Notes under the pieces: generated by a model | What the model saw: the letters and a program-made list of their open reading frames with translations, nothing else | Database searches by the model: none | What the model was told of the DNA's origin: nothing | Assembly (NCBI GenBank): GCA_902539825.1 | Contig: CACBMH010000004.1 | Coordinates: 1-61,466, forward strand | DNA length: 61,466 nt | Source of the DNA: an uncultured Alphaproteobacteria bacterium | GTDB lineage: Bacteria > Pseudomonadota > Alphaproteobacteria > HIMB59 > GCA-002718135 | Direction of reading: 5' to 3' | Part shown: positions 41,731 through 51,565 of the stretch, in pieces | How the letters are laid out: the number at the start of each line of letters is the position of its first letter | Position numbering within the stretch: the stretch's first letter is position 1 | Translations under genes and position numbers: made by a program

Positions 41731-43022
41731 ATCTAACAACATCATATGTAGGCATTTTAAGCCTTATTGTATTTGTTCTTGCATATGCTGTTGTAATGGC
41801 TGAAGAATTTAGCCATCTAAGAAAATCTAAACCAGTTATTATTTCAGCTGCTGTAATATGGGGCATTATAGCTTTCCATTTTTCTTCTGATAAGCAATAT
41901 GCCAAAGAAATTGAGTATGCTTTAGAGCATAATATCTTAGAATTTGCAGAACTTTTCCTATTTCTTCTCGTTGCTATGACTTACATCAATGCTTTAGAAG
42001 AAAGAAAAGTTTTTGATGTAGTCAGATATCAATTAACATCAAGGGGATTTAGCTTTAGACAATTATTTATATTCACAGGTATAATTACTTTTTTCTTATC
42101 TCCTATAGCTGATAACTTAACAACTGCACTAGTCATGTGCTCTGTAGTAATGGCCTGTGGTAAAGGTAATACAAAATTTATATCGATTGGTTGTATTAAT
42201 ATAGTTGTTGCAGCAAATGCAGGTGGTGCTTTTAGTCCATTTGGAGATATAACTACCTTAATGGTATGGCAGGCTGGTATTGTCGAATTTTTTACATTTT
42301 TTAAAATATTTTTTCCTTCTGTGGTTAATTACATAATTCCTGCAGCAGTTATGTATTTCTTTATTCCAAATGAAAAACCACAAATTAGTTCTGATAGAGA
42401 ATATATGAAAAGAGGAGGACGAGTAATTATTTTTTTAGGTTTGCTTACAATTTTTAGTGCTGTAAACTTCCATAATATTCTTCACTTGCCTCCAATGCTT
42501 GGCATGATGTTTGGTCTTGGTCTTCTTGGGTTATATTCTTTTTATTTACAAATTACACATGATCCATCTGTTGAAGACGAAAAATTTGATTTCTTTAGAA
42601 AAGTTTCAAGAGCTGAATGGGACACTTTGTTATTCTTCTTTGGAGTTATCCTAAGTGTTGGTGGCTTAGGATTTATAGGTTACCTAACTGTTGTTTCAGA
42701 ATTCTTATATATTGGTCTTGGCCCAACAATGGCAAATTCTATAGTAGGTGTTCTTTCAGCTATCGTAGATAATATACCAGTGATGTTTGCTGTAATTACT
42801 ATGAGACCGGAAATGTCAATTGATCAGTGGTTGCTAGTTACATTAACAACAGGAGTGGGCGGTAGCCTATTGTCAATTGGTTCAGCTGCAGGTGTAGCAC
42901 TTATGGGACAAGCGAGAGGATATTACACTTTTTTTGGACATTTAAAATGGACTCCAGTTATATTTATTGGTTATGTAGCAAGTATTTATCTTCACGTTTT
43001 AATGGCTGACTTGCCTTGGTAA
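41721..43022 (+). CDS. nhaD: Na+/H+ antiporter NhaD family
   Basis: FLSPIADNLTTALVMCSVVMACGKGN; NAGGAFSPFGDITTLMVWQAG; GSLLSIGSAAGVALMGQARGYYTFFGHLKW. Confidence 0.92.
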   Translation: MEIDLTTSYVGILSLIVFVLAYAVVMAEEFSHLRKSKPVIISAAVIWGIIAFHFSSDKQYAKEIEYALEHNILEFAELFLFLLVAMTYINALEERKVFDVVRYQLTSRGFSFRQLFIFTGIITFFLSPIADNLTTALVMCSVVMACGKGNTKFISIGCINIVVAANAGGAFSPFGDITTLMVWQAGIVEFFTFFKIFFPSVVNYIIPAAVMYFFIPNEKPQISSDREYMKRGGRVIIFLGLLTIFSAVNFHNILHLPPMLGMMFGLGLLGLYSFYLQITHDPSVEDEKFDFFRKVSRAEWDTLLFFFGVILSVGGLGFIGYLTVVSEFLYIGLGPTMANSIVGVLSAIVDNIPVMFAVITMRPEMSIDQWLLVTLTTGVGGSLLSIGSAAGVALMGQARGYYTFFGHLKWTPVIFIGYVASIYLHVLMADLPW

Positions 43023-44581
43023 TTTAAATTATCAATTAATAAAAAAATAATTATACTAAGTATTAAAATTACACCAGCAACAAAAGAAGCTTCGTTAAAT
43101 TTATAGACACTAATCAATTTATATAAGTAAGATGGCAAGGTATCAAAGTTTTGATCTTTAAAAAAAGATATTATTGTAAAATCACCAAAAGTAATAACCG
43201 TCGAAAATGCAAAAACAAAAATTATATTTTTTTTAATCATTGGTAGCAAAATAATAAAATAGTTTCTTATGCTTATTCGGAAAGTTTGCTGAAAATTTTC
43301 AAAATTTAAAAAAATATTTTTCAGGTTATTAAAAAGTATTAATATAGAAAAAGGTAATAAGAATAGACAATTTATCAAAACTATCACAAAATATTTAAAA
43401 AATTGCACATATCTTAATTCACCTAATATAATAAAATAACCAAGACTAAATATAATTGGAGAAATAATTATTATTGAAGAGCTTATTAAAAAAATTGATT
43501 GCTGAAAAATCATATTTTTATAATTTATTACAAGTATGGATGAAATTATAAACCCAGATATACTAACAATTATTCCTGTAGTAACTGAAATAATAACAGA
43601 GTTAAAAAAAGATCCTAAAAATTTTTTATTAATTAAAGATAAATAAATACCATTATTTATAAAATGATAAATTACAGAAATTATTGGAGAAAAAAGAAAT
43701 ATCGAAAAAAATACAATTATTAAAAAATCTAATATTTTTATGGCTTTGTATTCTTTATGAGGATGAATAAAATTAATTTGATCTATTTCAAAAAAATTTG
43801 AACCTTTTAATTTGTAAAAACCAATGAATAAAAAAAATAAACAGATAAAAATTTGTAGAAAACTAAGTAATATTGCTTTATTAAAATTTAGTTCAAAAAG
43901 TGCATATTGATAAATTGCCACCTCAATTGTAGAATACATAGGTCCACCACCTAACGCCATTACTATTGCAAAACTTAAAAAACAAAGAGAGAATATTATT
44001 GAGAACACAGTAAAAAAATTTTGTTTTATATAAGGCATCTCTAATTTTAGAAGATTGCCAAAAAAAGTAATGTTTAGAGAGCTAGATATTTCATAATATT
44101 TTAAAGGAATACTATTTAAGGATTGAAAAAATAATCTGGTAGCAAATGGTGTATTTAGAAGTATATGTGCAATTAAAATTGCTTTTATTCCAAAAATTGT
44201 CTCTATCGAAAAATTCTCGTACAAATTAAAATATGAGTTATAAAAACCATTATTTCCAAAGAGTTTAATTACAGCAAACACTATTAAGATTGTAGGTATT
44301 ACAAAGCAAAAACCACAAAGAGAAATGATAAATTTAATAATTTTTAAATCCTTATGTCTATTTAATGCTAATGCGAATGGAATAGCTAAAAAACAACTTA
44401 ATAGTGCTGAAAGAAAAGCTTGATATAATGAAAAATAAATTAGACGATGTGTATATGAATTTTGAAAAAAATTATAAATATTGTCTAAATCAAAGTCAAT
44501 TTTTGAAAAAATACCTATGAAAGGTAATAGGATTATTAATCCAAAAAAAAATAATACTGAATAATTATATTTATAATACAA
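42992..44581 (-). CDS. thiP: Thiamine ABC transporter permease (ThiP-like)
   Basis: Two-unit BPD permease, VMALGGGPMYSTIEVAIYQYA and FAFSTVITFGDFTIISFF; adjacent to riboswitch-controlled thiB. Confidence 0.88.
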   Translation of the reverse strand: MYYKYNYSVLFFFGLIILLPFIGIFSKIDFDLDNIYNFFQNSYTHRLIYFSLYQAFLSALLSCFLAIPFALALNRHKDLKIIKFIISLCGFCFVIPTILIVFAVIKLFGNNGFYNSYFNLYENFSIETIFGIKAILIAHILLNTPFATRLFFQSLNSIPLKYYEISSSLNITFFGNLLKLEMPYIKQNFFTVFSIIFSLCFLSFAIVMALGGGPMYSTIEVAIYQYALFELNFNKAILLSFLQIFICLFFLFIGFYKLKGSNFFEIDQINFIHPHKEYKAIKILDFLIIVFFSIFLFSPIISVIYHFINNGIYLSLINKKFLGSFFNSVIISVTTGIIVSISGFIISSILVINYKNMIFQQSIFLISSSIIIISPIIFSLGYFIILGELRYVQFFKYFVIVLINCLFLLPFSILILFNNLKNIFLNFENFQQTFRISIRNYFIILLPMIKKNIIFVFAFSTVITFGDFTIISFFKDQNFDTLPSYLYKLISVYKFNEASFVAGVILILSIIIFLLIDNLNYQGKSAIKT

Positions 44582-44586
44582 TTTAT

Positions 44587-45570
44587 TTACGAGGCATTAA
44601 GCCACTCATCAATCCATTTTTCTTTATTCTTATTAATTTCTTTTGGATCCATTTGAATAAAGTTAGGAACATCTAGTTTATCAAATGCCTCAGGTAAATC
44701 TTTTATATTTGTAATTGGATACATAATATTTGTTGATGGTATTACTGATTGAAATTCTTCTGACAACATAAAGTTAAGAAATTTATTTGCTAAATCTTTA
44801 TTTTGTGAATTATTCAAAATACCTGCAAATTCAATTGTTATATAATTTCCTTCTTCAAAAGTTGTAGCAAGAATATCATACCTTTCTTCAAACATAATAT
44901 GTGCAGCTGGAGATGTAGTATAACTTAAAACCATGTCAGCTTCTCCTGCCATAAAAAAATTATAATATGCATCTGTCCATCCTTTGGTAACAGAAATAAT
45001 TTTCTTATTTAATTTTTTCCATTCATCTCCAGCTTTTTCTCCATATAATGCTTTCATCCAAGTTAATAATCCTAATCCAGGGGTAGAAGTTCTCGGGTCT
45101 TGAATTACAATTCTGGCATTAGTAGAATTAATCAACTCGTCCATTGATTTAGGAGGTGTTTCTAAATTTGCTTCATTATACACAAAAGAAAAGTATCCAT
45201 AATTATATGGAACAAATTTATTACTTTCCCAATTTAATGGTAAATTAATTAAGTTGTTTATGTCATCGATATTATGAGTTGTAAAAAGCCCAGATTGTTC
45301 AGCTAAATCAAATAAATTCATATCAAGACCTAAAACTATATCTGCCTTAGAAGTATCACCTTCTAAAATAACTTTATTCAATAATGTTGCGGCACTGTCT
45401 ACAGCAACAAATTCTACATCTGCATTATGTTTTTCTTCAAATATTTTTTCAATTATGGGTCCTGGACCCCACTCTGAAACAAAAGAGTCGTAAGTATATA
45501 TAGTTAGTTTCTCTGCATAGATTGTGAAAGAGATAAATAAGGTAGTTAAAAAAATTAGTATTGTTTTCAT
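44587..45570 (-). CDS. thiB: Thiamine ABC transporter substrate-binding protein
   Basis: EKLTIYTYDSFVSEWGPGPIIEKIFEEKHNADVEFVAVDSAATLLNKVILEG; DPRTSTPGLGLLTWM; preceded by TPP riboswitch. Confidence 0.95.
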   Translation of the reverse strand: MKTILIFLTTLFISFTIYAEKLTIYTYDSFVSEWGPGPIIEKIFEEKHNADVEFVAVDSAATLLNKVILEGDTSKADIVLGLDMNLFDLAEQSGLFTTHNIDDINNLINLPLNWESNKFVPYNYGYFSFVYNEANLETPPKSMDELINSTNARIVIQDPRTSTPGLGLLTWMKALYGEKAGDEWKKLNKKIISVTKGWTDAYYNFFMAGEADMVLSYTTSPAAHIMFEERYDILATTFEEGNYITIEFAGILNNSQNKDLANKFLNFMLSEEFQSVIPSTNIMYPITNIKDLPEAFDKLDVPNFIQMDPKEINKNKEKWIDEWLNAS

Positions 45571-45572
45571 GT

Positions 45573-45638
45573 TTCCTCCGCTGGCATTATCCAGATCAGG
45601 TTAAAAGGGTATAAATCTCAGCATTTAAGCACCCCTAT
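45573..45638 (-). promoter_or_regulatory. TPP (THI-element) riboswitch upstream of thiB
   Basis: Reverse strand AGGGGTGCTTAAATGCTGAGATTTATACCCTTTTAACCTGATCTGGATAATGCCAGCGGAGGAAAC, matching conserved CTGAGA/ACCC/ACCTGATCTGGATAATGCCAGCG. Confidence 0.96.
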
Positions 45639-45719
45639 TTTTAATTATAATAAATATTATTTTAGAAAACAAACATAAAAGATTGTTTTTAGGTTATTTA
45701 TGAATATAACAAATTTTTT

Positions 45720-45796
45720 CGGGGAGTAGCGCAGCCTGGTAGCGCACCTGGTTTGGGACCAGGGGGTCGAAGGTTCGAATCCTTTCTCCCCGACCA
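45720..45796 (+). tRNA. tRNA-Pro (TGG)
   Basis: CGGGGAG/CTCCCCG acceptor, anticodon loop TTTGGGA, GGTTCGAATCC, CCA. Confidence 0.96.
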
Positions 45797-45921
45797 TATA
45801 TTCAGCCAATTTTTATATCTGTAATATTGTACTTTTAAATTTCTAAAGCTATTTATTATACCAAGTTATTAATTTTAAACACCTGTCTTCACACAAGGTG
45901 GTTTTGTGTTATAAAACAAAT

Positions 45922-46938
45922 ATGCCTCAGATAAAAGTTAATGATAAAATATATTATTTAACTGATTTTGCAAACGAAGAAGAGTTAGAAGATAATCTTG
46001 AAAAGCTATCAAATGATATTTTTGGTCCAGGTAAAATTTTTTTAAGATTTAAAAAAAGAATTGGAATTTCTACAAAAACTATTCCTGATGGATATCTTTT
46101 AGATTTATCTTCTAAAAAACCTGAACTATATTTTGTTGAGTCAGAATTAGATACTCATGATGTTGTAAGGCATATTTCAGTTCAGTTAATGAATTTTTAT
46201 TTCTCATATAATGAAGATCATACCGGTTTGCGCAATATTTTAAGTGAACAAATTAATAATGATCAATTTAAAAAGAAAAAATGTGATGAATATGTAAGTT
46301 CAAATAATTATTCTAGCTTTGATAAATTTATTGATGAAGTAACAAGAAATTCAGCATTCAAATCTATTGTTGTTATAAATGAAGAACCAGAAAAACTTTC
46401 AAAGCTTGATAGTATAGTCAAATTTGATGTTGAGGTTTTATGTATTAGAAAATACGAGTCCTCTGATGGAGATCAAATTTTTGAGTATGATACTTTTCAA
46501 GACAATATTTTAACAGAAACTTCTTCTGAAAATTCTAAATCAATGAAATTGGTTGATAAAAGTACTTTTGATACAATCGTAGTTCCAGCAAGGAAGGAAG
46601 GTTTTGATAAAGTTTTTATTGGTGAAGACAGATGGTATGCAATTAAATTTTCAGAAGCTATGCAAAAACAAATCAAATATATAGCTGGATATCAAGTTAA
46701 ACCAATATCAAAAATTACTCATATTGCAGAAATAAAAGATGTAGTTCCATACGAAGGCAATATTGAATCTTATGAAGGAAAATTTGTAATTAATTTCAAA
46801 GCTTCTGCAAAAAAATTAAATAACCCAATTGAATACAACCCATCAGGTAAAATAAAACCTCTATACGGTCCAATATTTGCAAAATATTCAAAATTAATCG
46901 AATCAAAAAATTTTGATGATCTTTGGTATGAAGAATAA
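45922..46938 (+). CDS. Uncharacterised protein; candidate PD-(D/E)XK nuclease-like N-terminal region plus possible PUA/EVE-like C-terminal domain
   Basis: PDGYLLDLSSKKPELYFVESELDTHDVVRHISVQL (D...ExE...Q pattern); C-terminal YIAGYQVKPISKITHIAEIKDVVPYEG...KFVINFKASAKKL; start refined to ATG 45922 (ORF track uses GTG 45898). Confidence 0.55.
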   Translation: MPQIKVNDKIYYLTDFANEEELEDNLEKLSNDIFGPGKIFLRFKKRIGISTKTIPDGYLLDLSSKKPELYFVESELDTHDVVRHISVQLMNFYFSYNEDHTGLRNILSEQINNDQFKKKKCDEYVSSNNYSSFDKFIDEVTRNSAFKSIVVINEEPEKLSKLDSIVKFDVEVLCIRKYESSDGDQIFEYDTFQDNILTETSSENSKSMKLVDKSTFDTIVVPARKEGFDKVFIGEDRWYAIKFSEAMQKQIKYIAGYQVKPISKITHIAEIKDVVPYEGNIESYEGKFVINFKASAKKLNNPIEYNPSGKIKPLYGPIFAKYSKLIESKNFDDLWYEE

Positions 46939-46958
46939 ATGATTATATCAGACATTTT

Positions 46959-48119
46959 TTGATGTTTAATTACTTCTCTAATGCAGAACTAATTTTTGGT
47001 AATGATACTTCTGTTAATGCACATGATCAGATAATTAATATACTAGGTAAAAATATATTTGTTGTTACTGATAAAGGTTTGACTGAATTAGGTTTGTTCG
47101 AACCTGTCGTTAATAAACTAAAAAAAAATTCAAATATAAAAATATTTAATGATGTAGAGTCTGATCCATCAAAAAATACATTGCTTGAGGCATACAAAAA
47201 AGCATCTAGCTTTAAATCTTCTGGTGTTTTAGGTTTTGGAGGCGGTTCATCTATGGATGTTGCAAAACTTGTATCTTTACTTCTTGGGTCTAATCAGAAT
47301 ATCGATACGATATGGGGGGTTAATAATGCAAAAGGCCCAAGAATACCACTTGTACTAATTCCTACAACAGCAGGAACTGGTTCAGAAGTTACGCCAATTT
47401 CAATAATTACGATGGATGACAAAGAAAAAAAAGGTGTTTCTTCAAAACTTATTTTACCTGATCTTGCTATTTTAGATCCATTATTAACTATTAATCTACC
47501 TCCAAATATAACTGCATCAACCGGAATAGATGCTATGGTTCATGCAATCGAAGCTTACACTTCTATAAATCCTAACAACAATCCTATTTCAAAAATGTTA
47601 TCTATAGAAGCACTCAAGTTTCTCGGATCATCAATTAAAACTGCTGTATTTGATGGACATAATATAATTGCAAGATCAAATATGCTATTTGGATCAATGT
47701 TAGCAGGTAAAGCTTTTGCAAATTCTCCAGTAGCAGCAGTACATGCTTTGGCATATCCCATAGGAGGTCTATTTAATATATCTCATGGACTTTCAAACTC
47801 TTTAGTTCTTCCAAGTGTTATGAAATTCAATTCTATACATAAAGAAACAAAAAAAAATTACGCTAATCTTGCACCATTTGTATTTAAAGATTTAGATAAT
47901 AGCAAAAGTGATGAGATTGTGTGTAATAATTTTATAGATAGTTTAGAAAGTTTGTCTAAGGAACTGAAATTACCTTATAGGCTAAGAGATCTAGAAATTC
48001 CTGAGAAAGCTTGCCAATTGATGGCTAGTGAAGCAATGAAGCAAACAAGATTATTAGTAAATAACCCGCGTAAAATTGAAGAATCTGATGCCTTTAATAT
48101 ATACAAATCTGTTTGGTAG
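46959..48119 (+). CDS. Iron-containing alcohol dehydrogenase
   Basis: GVLGFGGGSSMDVAKLVSLL; IPTTAGTGSEVTPISII; STGIDAMVHAIEAY; HALAYPIGGLFNISHGLSNSLVLP. Confidence 0.95.
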   Translation: MMFNYFSNAELIFGNDTSVNAHDQIINILGKNIFVVTDKGLTELGLFEPVVNKLKKNSNIKIFNDVESDPSKNTLLEAYKKASSFKSSGVLGFGGGSSMDVAKLVSLLLGSNQNIDTIWGVNNAKGPRIPLVLIPTTAGTGSEVTPISIITMDDKEKKGVSSKLILPDLAILDPLLTINLPPNITASTGIDAMVHAIEAYTSINPNNNPISKMLSIEALKFLGSSIKTAVFDGHNIIARSNMLFGSMLAGKAFANSPVAAVHALAYPIGGLFNISHGLSNSLVLPSVMKFNSIHKETKKNYANLAPFVFKDLDNSKSDEIVCNNFIDSLESLSKELKLPYRLRDLEIPEKACQLMASEAMKQTRLLVNNPRKIEESDAFNIYKSVW

Positions 48120-48169
48120 ATTTTGTTTACTTATAACTTAATTTACCTATTTAAATAAAATAGACCTTA

Positions 48170-49780
48170 ATGATAAAATCAACAGTTAATCAATTTGCAA
48201 ATTCTCTTGGGTTAAACAAAGATGAATATATTCCAGAGGGCAGAGCTTCCTTTTCACTGTTTAAAATTGAAATTCTATCTGGATTAACTGTTGCAATCGC
48301 CCTTGTTCCAGAAGCAATTGCATTCGCTTTTGTAGCAGGTGTAGCACCTCTTTCAGGTTTGTACGCAGCTTTTATTGTAGGATTAGTAACTGCAATTTTT
48401 GGTGGGAGACCTGGAATGATTTCGGGGGCAACAGGAGCATTGGCTGTTGTTATGGTTTCATTAGTATCGGAACATGGAGTTCAATATTTATTTGCCACAG
48501 TAATACTTATGGGAATCTTACAATTTCTTGCGGGAATTTTTAAATTAGGAAAATTTATGAGAATGGTTCCTCAACCTGTAATGCTAGGTTTTGTAAACGG
48601 GTTAGCTATAGTAATTGGTTTATCACAATTACATCAATTTCAAATATATAACTTTGATGGAACATTTACATGGATGTCAGGGGAAGTTCTTACATATTCT
48701 TTAGTATTAGTTTTCTTAACCATGTTAATTATATGGTACTTACCAAGGGTTACTAAATTCATACCATCTACATTAGCTGCAATTCTACTTGTTACTTTTC
48801 TAGTTTTACTTTTAGATTTACCTGTTCCAAGAGTAGGTGATTTAGCAAGTGTAGCAGGAGGGCTTCCCAATTTTTCTATTCCAACAGTTCCACTTAATTT
48901 AGATACTTTTTTCATTATTTTTCCTTATGCAATTATTTTGGCAGCTATTGGATTAATTGAAAGTCTTCTAACTCTTAATCTAGTAGGAGAAATAACAAAC
49001 AAAAAGGGCGGGACAAGACAAGAATGTTTAGCGCAAGGTGTTGCTAATGGTATCACAGGCTTTTTTGGTGGTATGGGTGGTTGTGCTATGATTGGTCAAT
49101 CAATGATAAATGTAAAATCTGGAGGTAGAACAAGAATTGCTGGCATATCAGCAGCAATTTTTTTACTAATTTTCATTCTTTATACTTCAAATTTAATTGA
49201 ACTTATTCCTATTGCATCATTAGTAGGAGTTATGTTTATGGTCGTAATCGGAACATTTGCTTGGAATTCACTAAAATTATTATTTGTTGTTCCTCGTTCG
49301 GATGCATTGGTAATTGTTTTAGTTACTTTAATAACTGTATTAGAAGATTTAGCAGTTGCTGTAGTTGCTGGTGTTATTATTAATGCACTAGTATTTGCGT
49401 GGAAATCTGCTTCAAGAATTAGAGCAATTGAGAGACAATCAAGAACAGAAAAGGGCGCCAAGGTATATGAAATTGAAGGACCACTTTTTTTTAGTTCCAC
49501 TAATAGTTTTTTAGATATTTTTAAGCCCGCCGAAGATCCTAATTTAGTAATAATAGATTTTGCAAATTCAAAAGTAATTGATCAATCTGCTTTAAAAGCA
49601 ATTGAGGATATTGCAGAAAGATATTCAAAATTAGGCAAACAAGTAAAGTTAAGACGTCTTACGAAGGACTGCCACAGCCTTTTAAGAAAAACAGGTCAAT
49701 TAATAGTTGATAGTGATGATGATCCTGATTATGGAATAGCTGTTGACTACGGTGTTAAATTAGGAATTTTTGGCAAATAA
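48170..49780 (+). CDS. SulP family inorganic anion transporter with STAS domain
   Basis: GLTVAIALVPEAIAFAFVAGVAPLSGLYAAFIVGLVTAIFGGRPGMISGATGA; C-terminal STAS VIDQSALKAIEDI. Confidence 0.94.
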   Translation: MIKSTVNQFANSLGLNKDEYIPEGRASFSLFKIEILSGLTVAIALVPEAIAFAFVAGVAPLSGLYAAFIVGLVTAIFGGRPGMISGATGALAVVMVSLVSEHGVQYLFATVILMGILQFLAGIFKLGKFMRMVPQPVMLGFVNGLAIVIGLSQLHQFQIYNFDGTFTWMSGEVLTYSLVLVFLTMLIIWYLPRVTKFIPSTLAAILLVTFLVLLLDLPVPRVGDLASVAGGLPNFSIPTVPLNLDTFFIIFPYAIILAAIGLIESLLTLNLVGEITNKKGGTRQECLAQGVANGITGFFGGMGGCAMIGQSMINVKSGGRTRIAGISAAIFLLIFILYTSNLIELIPIASLVGVMFMVVIGTFAWNSLKLLFVVPRSDALVIVLVTLITVLEDLAVAVVAGVIINALVFAWKSASRIRAIERQSRTEKGAKVYEIEGPLFFSSTNSFLDIFKPAEDPNLVIIDFANSKVIDQSALKAIEDIAERYSKLGKQVKLRRLTKDCHSLLRKTGQLIVDSDDDPDYGIAVDYGVKLGIFGK

Positions 49781-50236
49781 TTAAAACTCTAATGATCCTT
49801 TAACAGAATACTGTAAAATATTTACAATCTCATCAACGTTTTTTGTAACAGCAAGTGCTGCTGCATCTACTTCTTTTAAAGCATGTTGATGTTCATCACT
49901 ATGCATTATTATGAGAGATTTATTCAAGGCTGATGCATACCCTGCATCAAAAGCAGCATTCCATTGTTTATATTTCTCACCAAAACGTACTACAACTATA
50001 TCTGCTTTTTCAATCGAATTTCTAGTTCGTATAGCATTTATTTTAGCTCCTTTGTTATCGTGCCAAAATTTTTTTTCTTCATCACCAAGTATTTTTACAC
50101 CAACATCATCTGATAATTCATGATTGGTAGTCGGGCTTGAAAATTCTATTTCTAAATTCTTAGATTTACATTTATCTATAATCTCATTTCGCCAATTAGT
50201 ATGAATTTCACCTGATAAGTAAACTTTTAATTTCAT
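49781..50236 (-). CDS. YtoQ family protein
   Basis: KVYLSGEIHTNWRNEI...FSSPTTNHELSDDVG...ADIVVVRFGEKYKQWNAAFDAGYASAL. Confidence 0.85.
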   Translation of the reverse strand: MKLKVYLSGEIHTNWRNEIIDKCKSKNLEIEFSSPTTNHELSDDVGVKILGDEEKKFWHDNKGAKINAIRTRNSIEKADIVVVRFGEKYKQWNAAFDAGYASALNKSLIIMHSDEHQHALKEVDAAALAVTKNVDEIVNILQYSVKGSLEF

Positions 50237-50244
50237 TTTTTAAA

Positions 50245-51015
50245 TTAACCTAAATATGCCGCAGTTAATACTGGAAAACTTGTAAATCCGAAATTACCTG
50301 CTTTTTCAGATTTATTTAATTGTTTTTTCCAATCATCTACTTTGTCTTCTGAAACACCTTGGCTTAAAGCAAACTTACCTAACATAGTTTCATAAAAAAT
50401 TGCTGGTGAATTATTATCTCTATTTGTAATTAAATACGATAAATTTTGAGAACTTATATTTTTATACCCAAGTTTTTTTAATTTACCATTTAAATCAAGT
50501 GGAAGCATTTGGTGAAAACAATGGGCTCTAAATGCCTCATGAATAAGATCATTAATTTCTTTTTCTGGTCCATAAAATCTAAAATAGTCCCAGAGAATTG
50601 AGACGTTAACAAATTTAGAATTAGTTTTAGAAATTCTTTTTATTTCTTTTAAGGACGTATCTATATCCTCGATATATTCTAATGTTTGAGTAGCTGTAAT
50701 TTTATCACATGAAACATCTTCTATATTGATATCATCGGCTGTAGTACAAATAAGTTCCACATTATTTTGATCTTTACATTTATCGCTTGCAACATCTAAC
50801 TGATCTTGACTGGGATCAATCCCTATTACTTTACCTTGTTCTCCTATAGATAATGACATTTCTTGGACTAAATGACCACCACCACAACCAATATCAATAA
50901 CAGTTTCATTAGTCTCTAAATTTAAGGCATTTACAATAGCTAGTCTTCGTGAAACTCCAGCATAACCGTTCGCTATTTTTTGTTGAATAATACTAGTTTC
51001 ATTATCAAATTTCAT
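50245..51015 (-). CDS. Class I SAM-dependent methyltransferase
   Basis: VIDIGCGGGHLVQEMSLSIGEQGKVIGIDPSQDQLDVA; TATQTLEYIEDIDTSLKEIKRI. Confidence 0.88.
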   Translation of the reverse strand: MKFDNETSIIQQKIANGYAGVSRRLAIVNALNLETNETVIDIGCGGGHLVQEMSLSIGEQGKVIGIDPSQDQLDVASDKCKDQNNVELICTTADDINIEDVSCDKITATQTLEYIEDIDTSLKEIKRISKTNSKFVNVSILWDYFRFYGPEKEINDLIHEAFRAHCFHQMLPLDLNGKLKKLGYKNISSQNLSYLITNRDNNSPAIFYETMLGKFALSQGVSEDKVDDWKKQLNKSEKAGNFGFTSFPVLTAAYLG

Positions 51016-51064
51016 TTTATTATTTTTCTTATTTATTTTTTAGTTATATAAAAAATACATATAA

Positions 51065-51475
51065 ATGGAATATCAAATAACTAAAATATTAATTATTTCT
51101 TTTTTTAGCTCGATATTAATTTCATTATTTTTAAACACAAGATATATTATTTTTTTCAAAAAATTTTCAAAAAATAAAAAAATCTTATTAAATTTATTTA
51201 TTTATTCTTTTTCTTCTTTGACATTGATTTTTATTAATTATTTGTTGAGTCTAAATGGATTAACTTCTTTAATAATTTTTAATGCTGCAATTATTACAAT
51301 TATATACTTTGAATTAGCTCTATATTTAGAAAAAGTTTTTTGGGATGATTTTTTAGGAAATTCACTCCCTAAATCGATCAATATGCTTATTAGTTTTGTT
51401 GTAATGATGAATTTTGGTTATTTTACTCTTATGTTTTACATAAAGATTTTAGACATTGATTATTTTGTCACATAA
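51065..51475 (+). CDS. Hypothetical multi-pass membrane protein
   Basis: 136-aa ORF with about four hydrophobic segments; no family recognised. Confidence 0.55.
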   Translation: MEYQITKILIISFFSSILISLFLNTRYIIFFKKFSKNKKILLNLFIYSFSSLTLIFINYLLSLNGLTSLIIFNAAIITIIYFELALYLEKVFWDDFLGNSLPKSINMLISFVVMMNFGYFTLMFYIKILDIDYFVT

Positions 51476-51565
51476 GTATCATTGTAAATTAATATACAAA
51501 ATACTTATAATTTTTATGAAATAATATTTTCATAATAATAAAATATTTATTATTAATAATTTAGT

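Noticed and set aside
45720-48119. Possible integrated island at tRNA-Pro
   Set aside because: No integrase, transposase or direct repeat of the tRNA 3' end was seen; only one gene of unknown type follows, so an island is not claimed
49781-51015. YtoQ plus methyltransferase as a possible novel two-gene system
   Set aside because: Adjacent on the same strand, but both resemble widespread families and nothing in the sequence shows functional linkage
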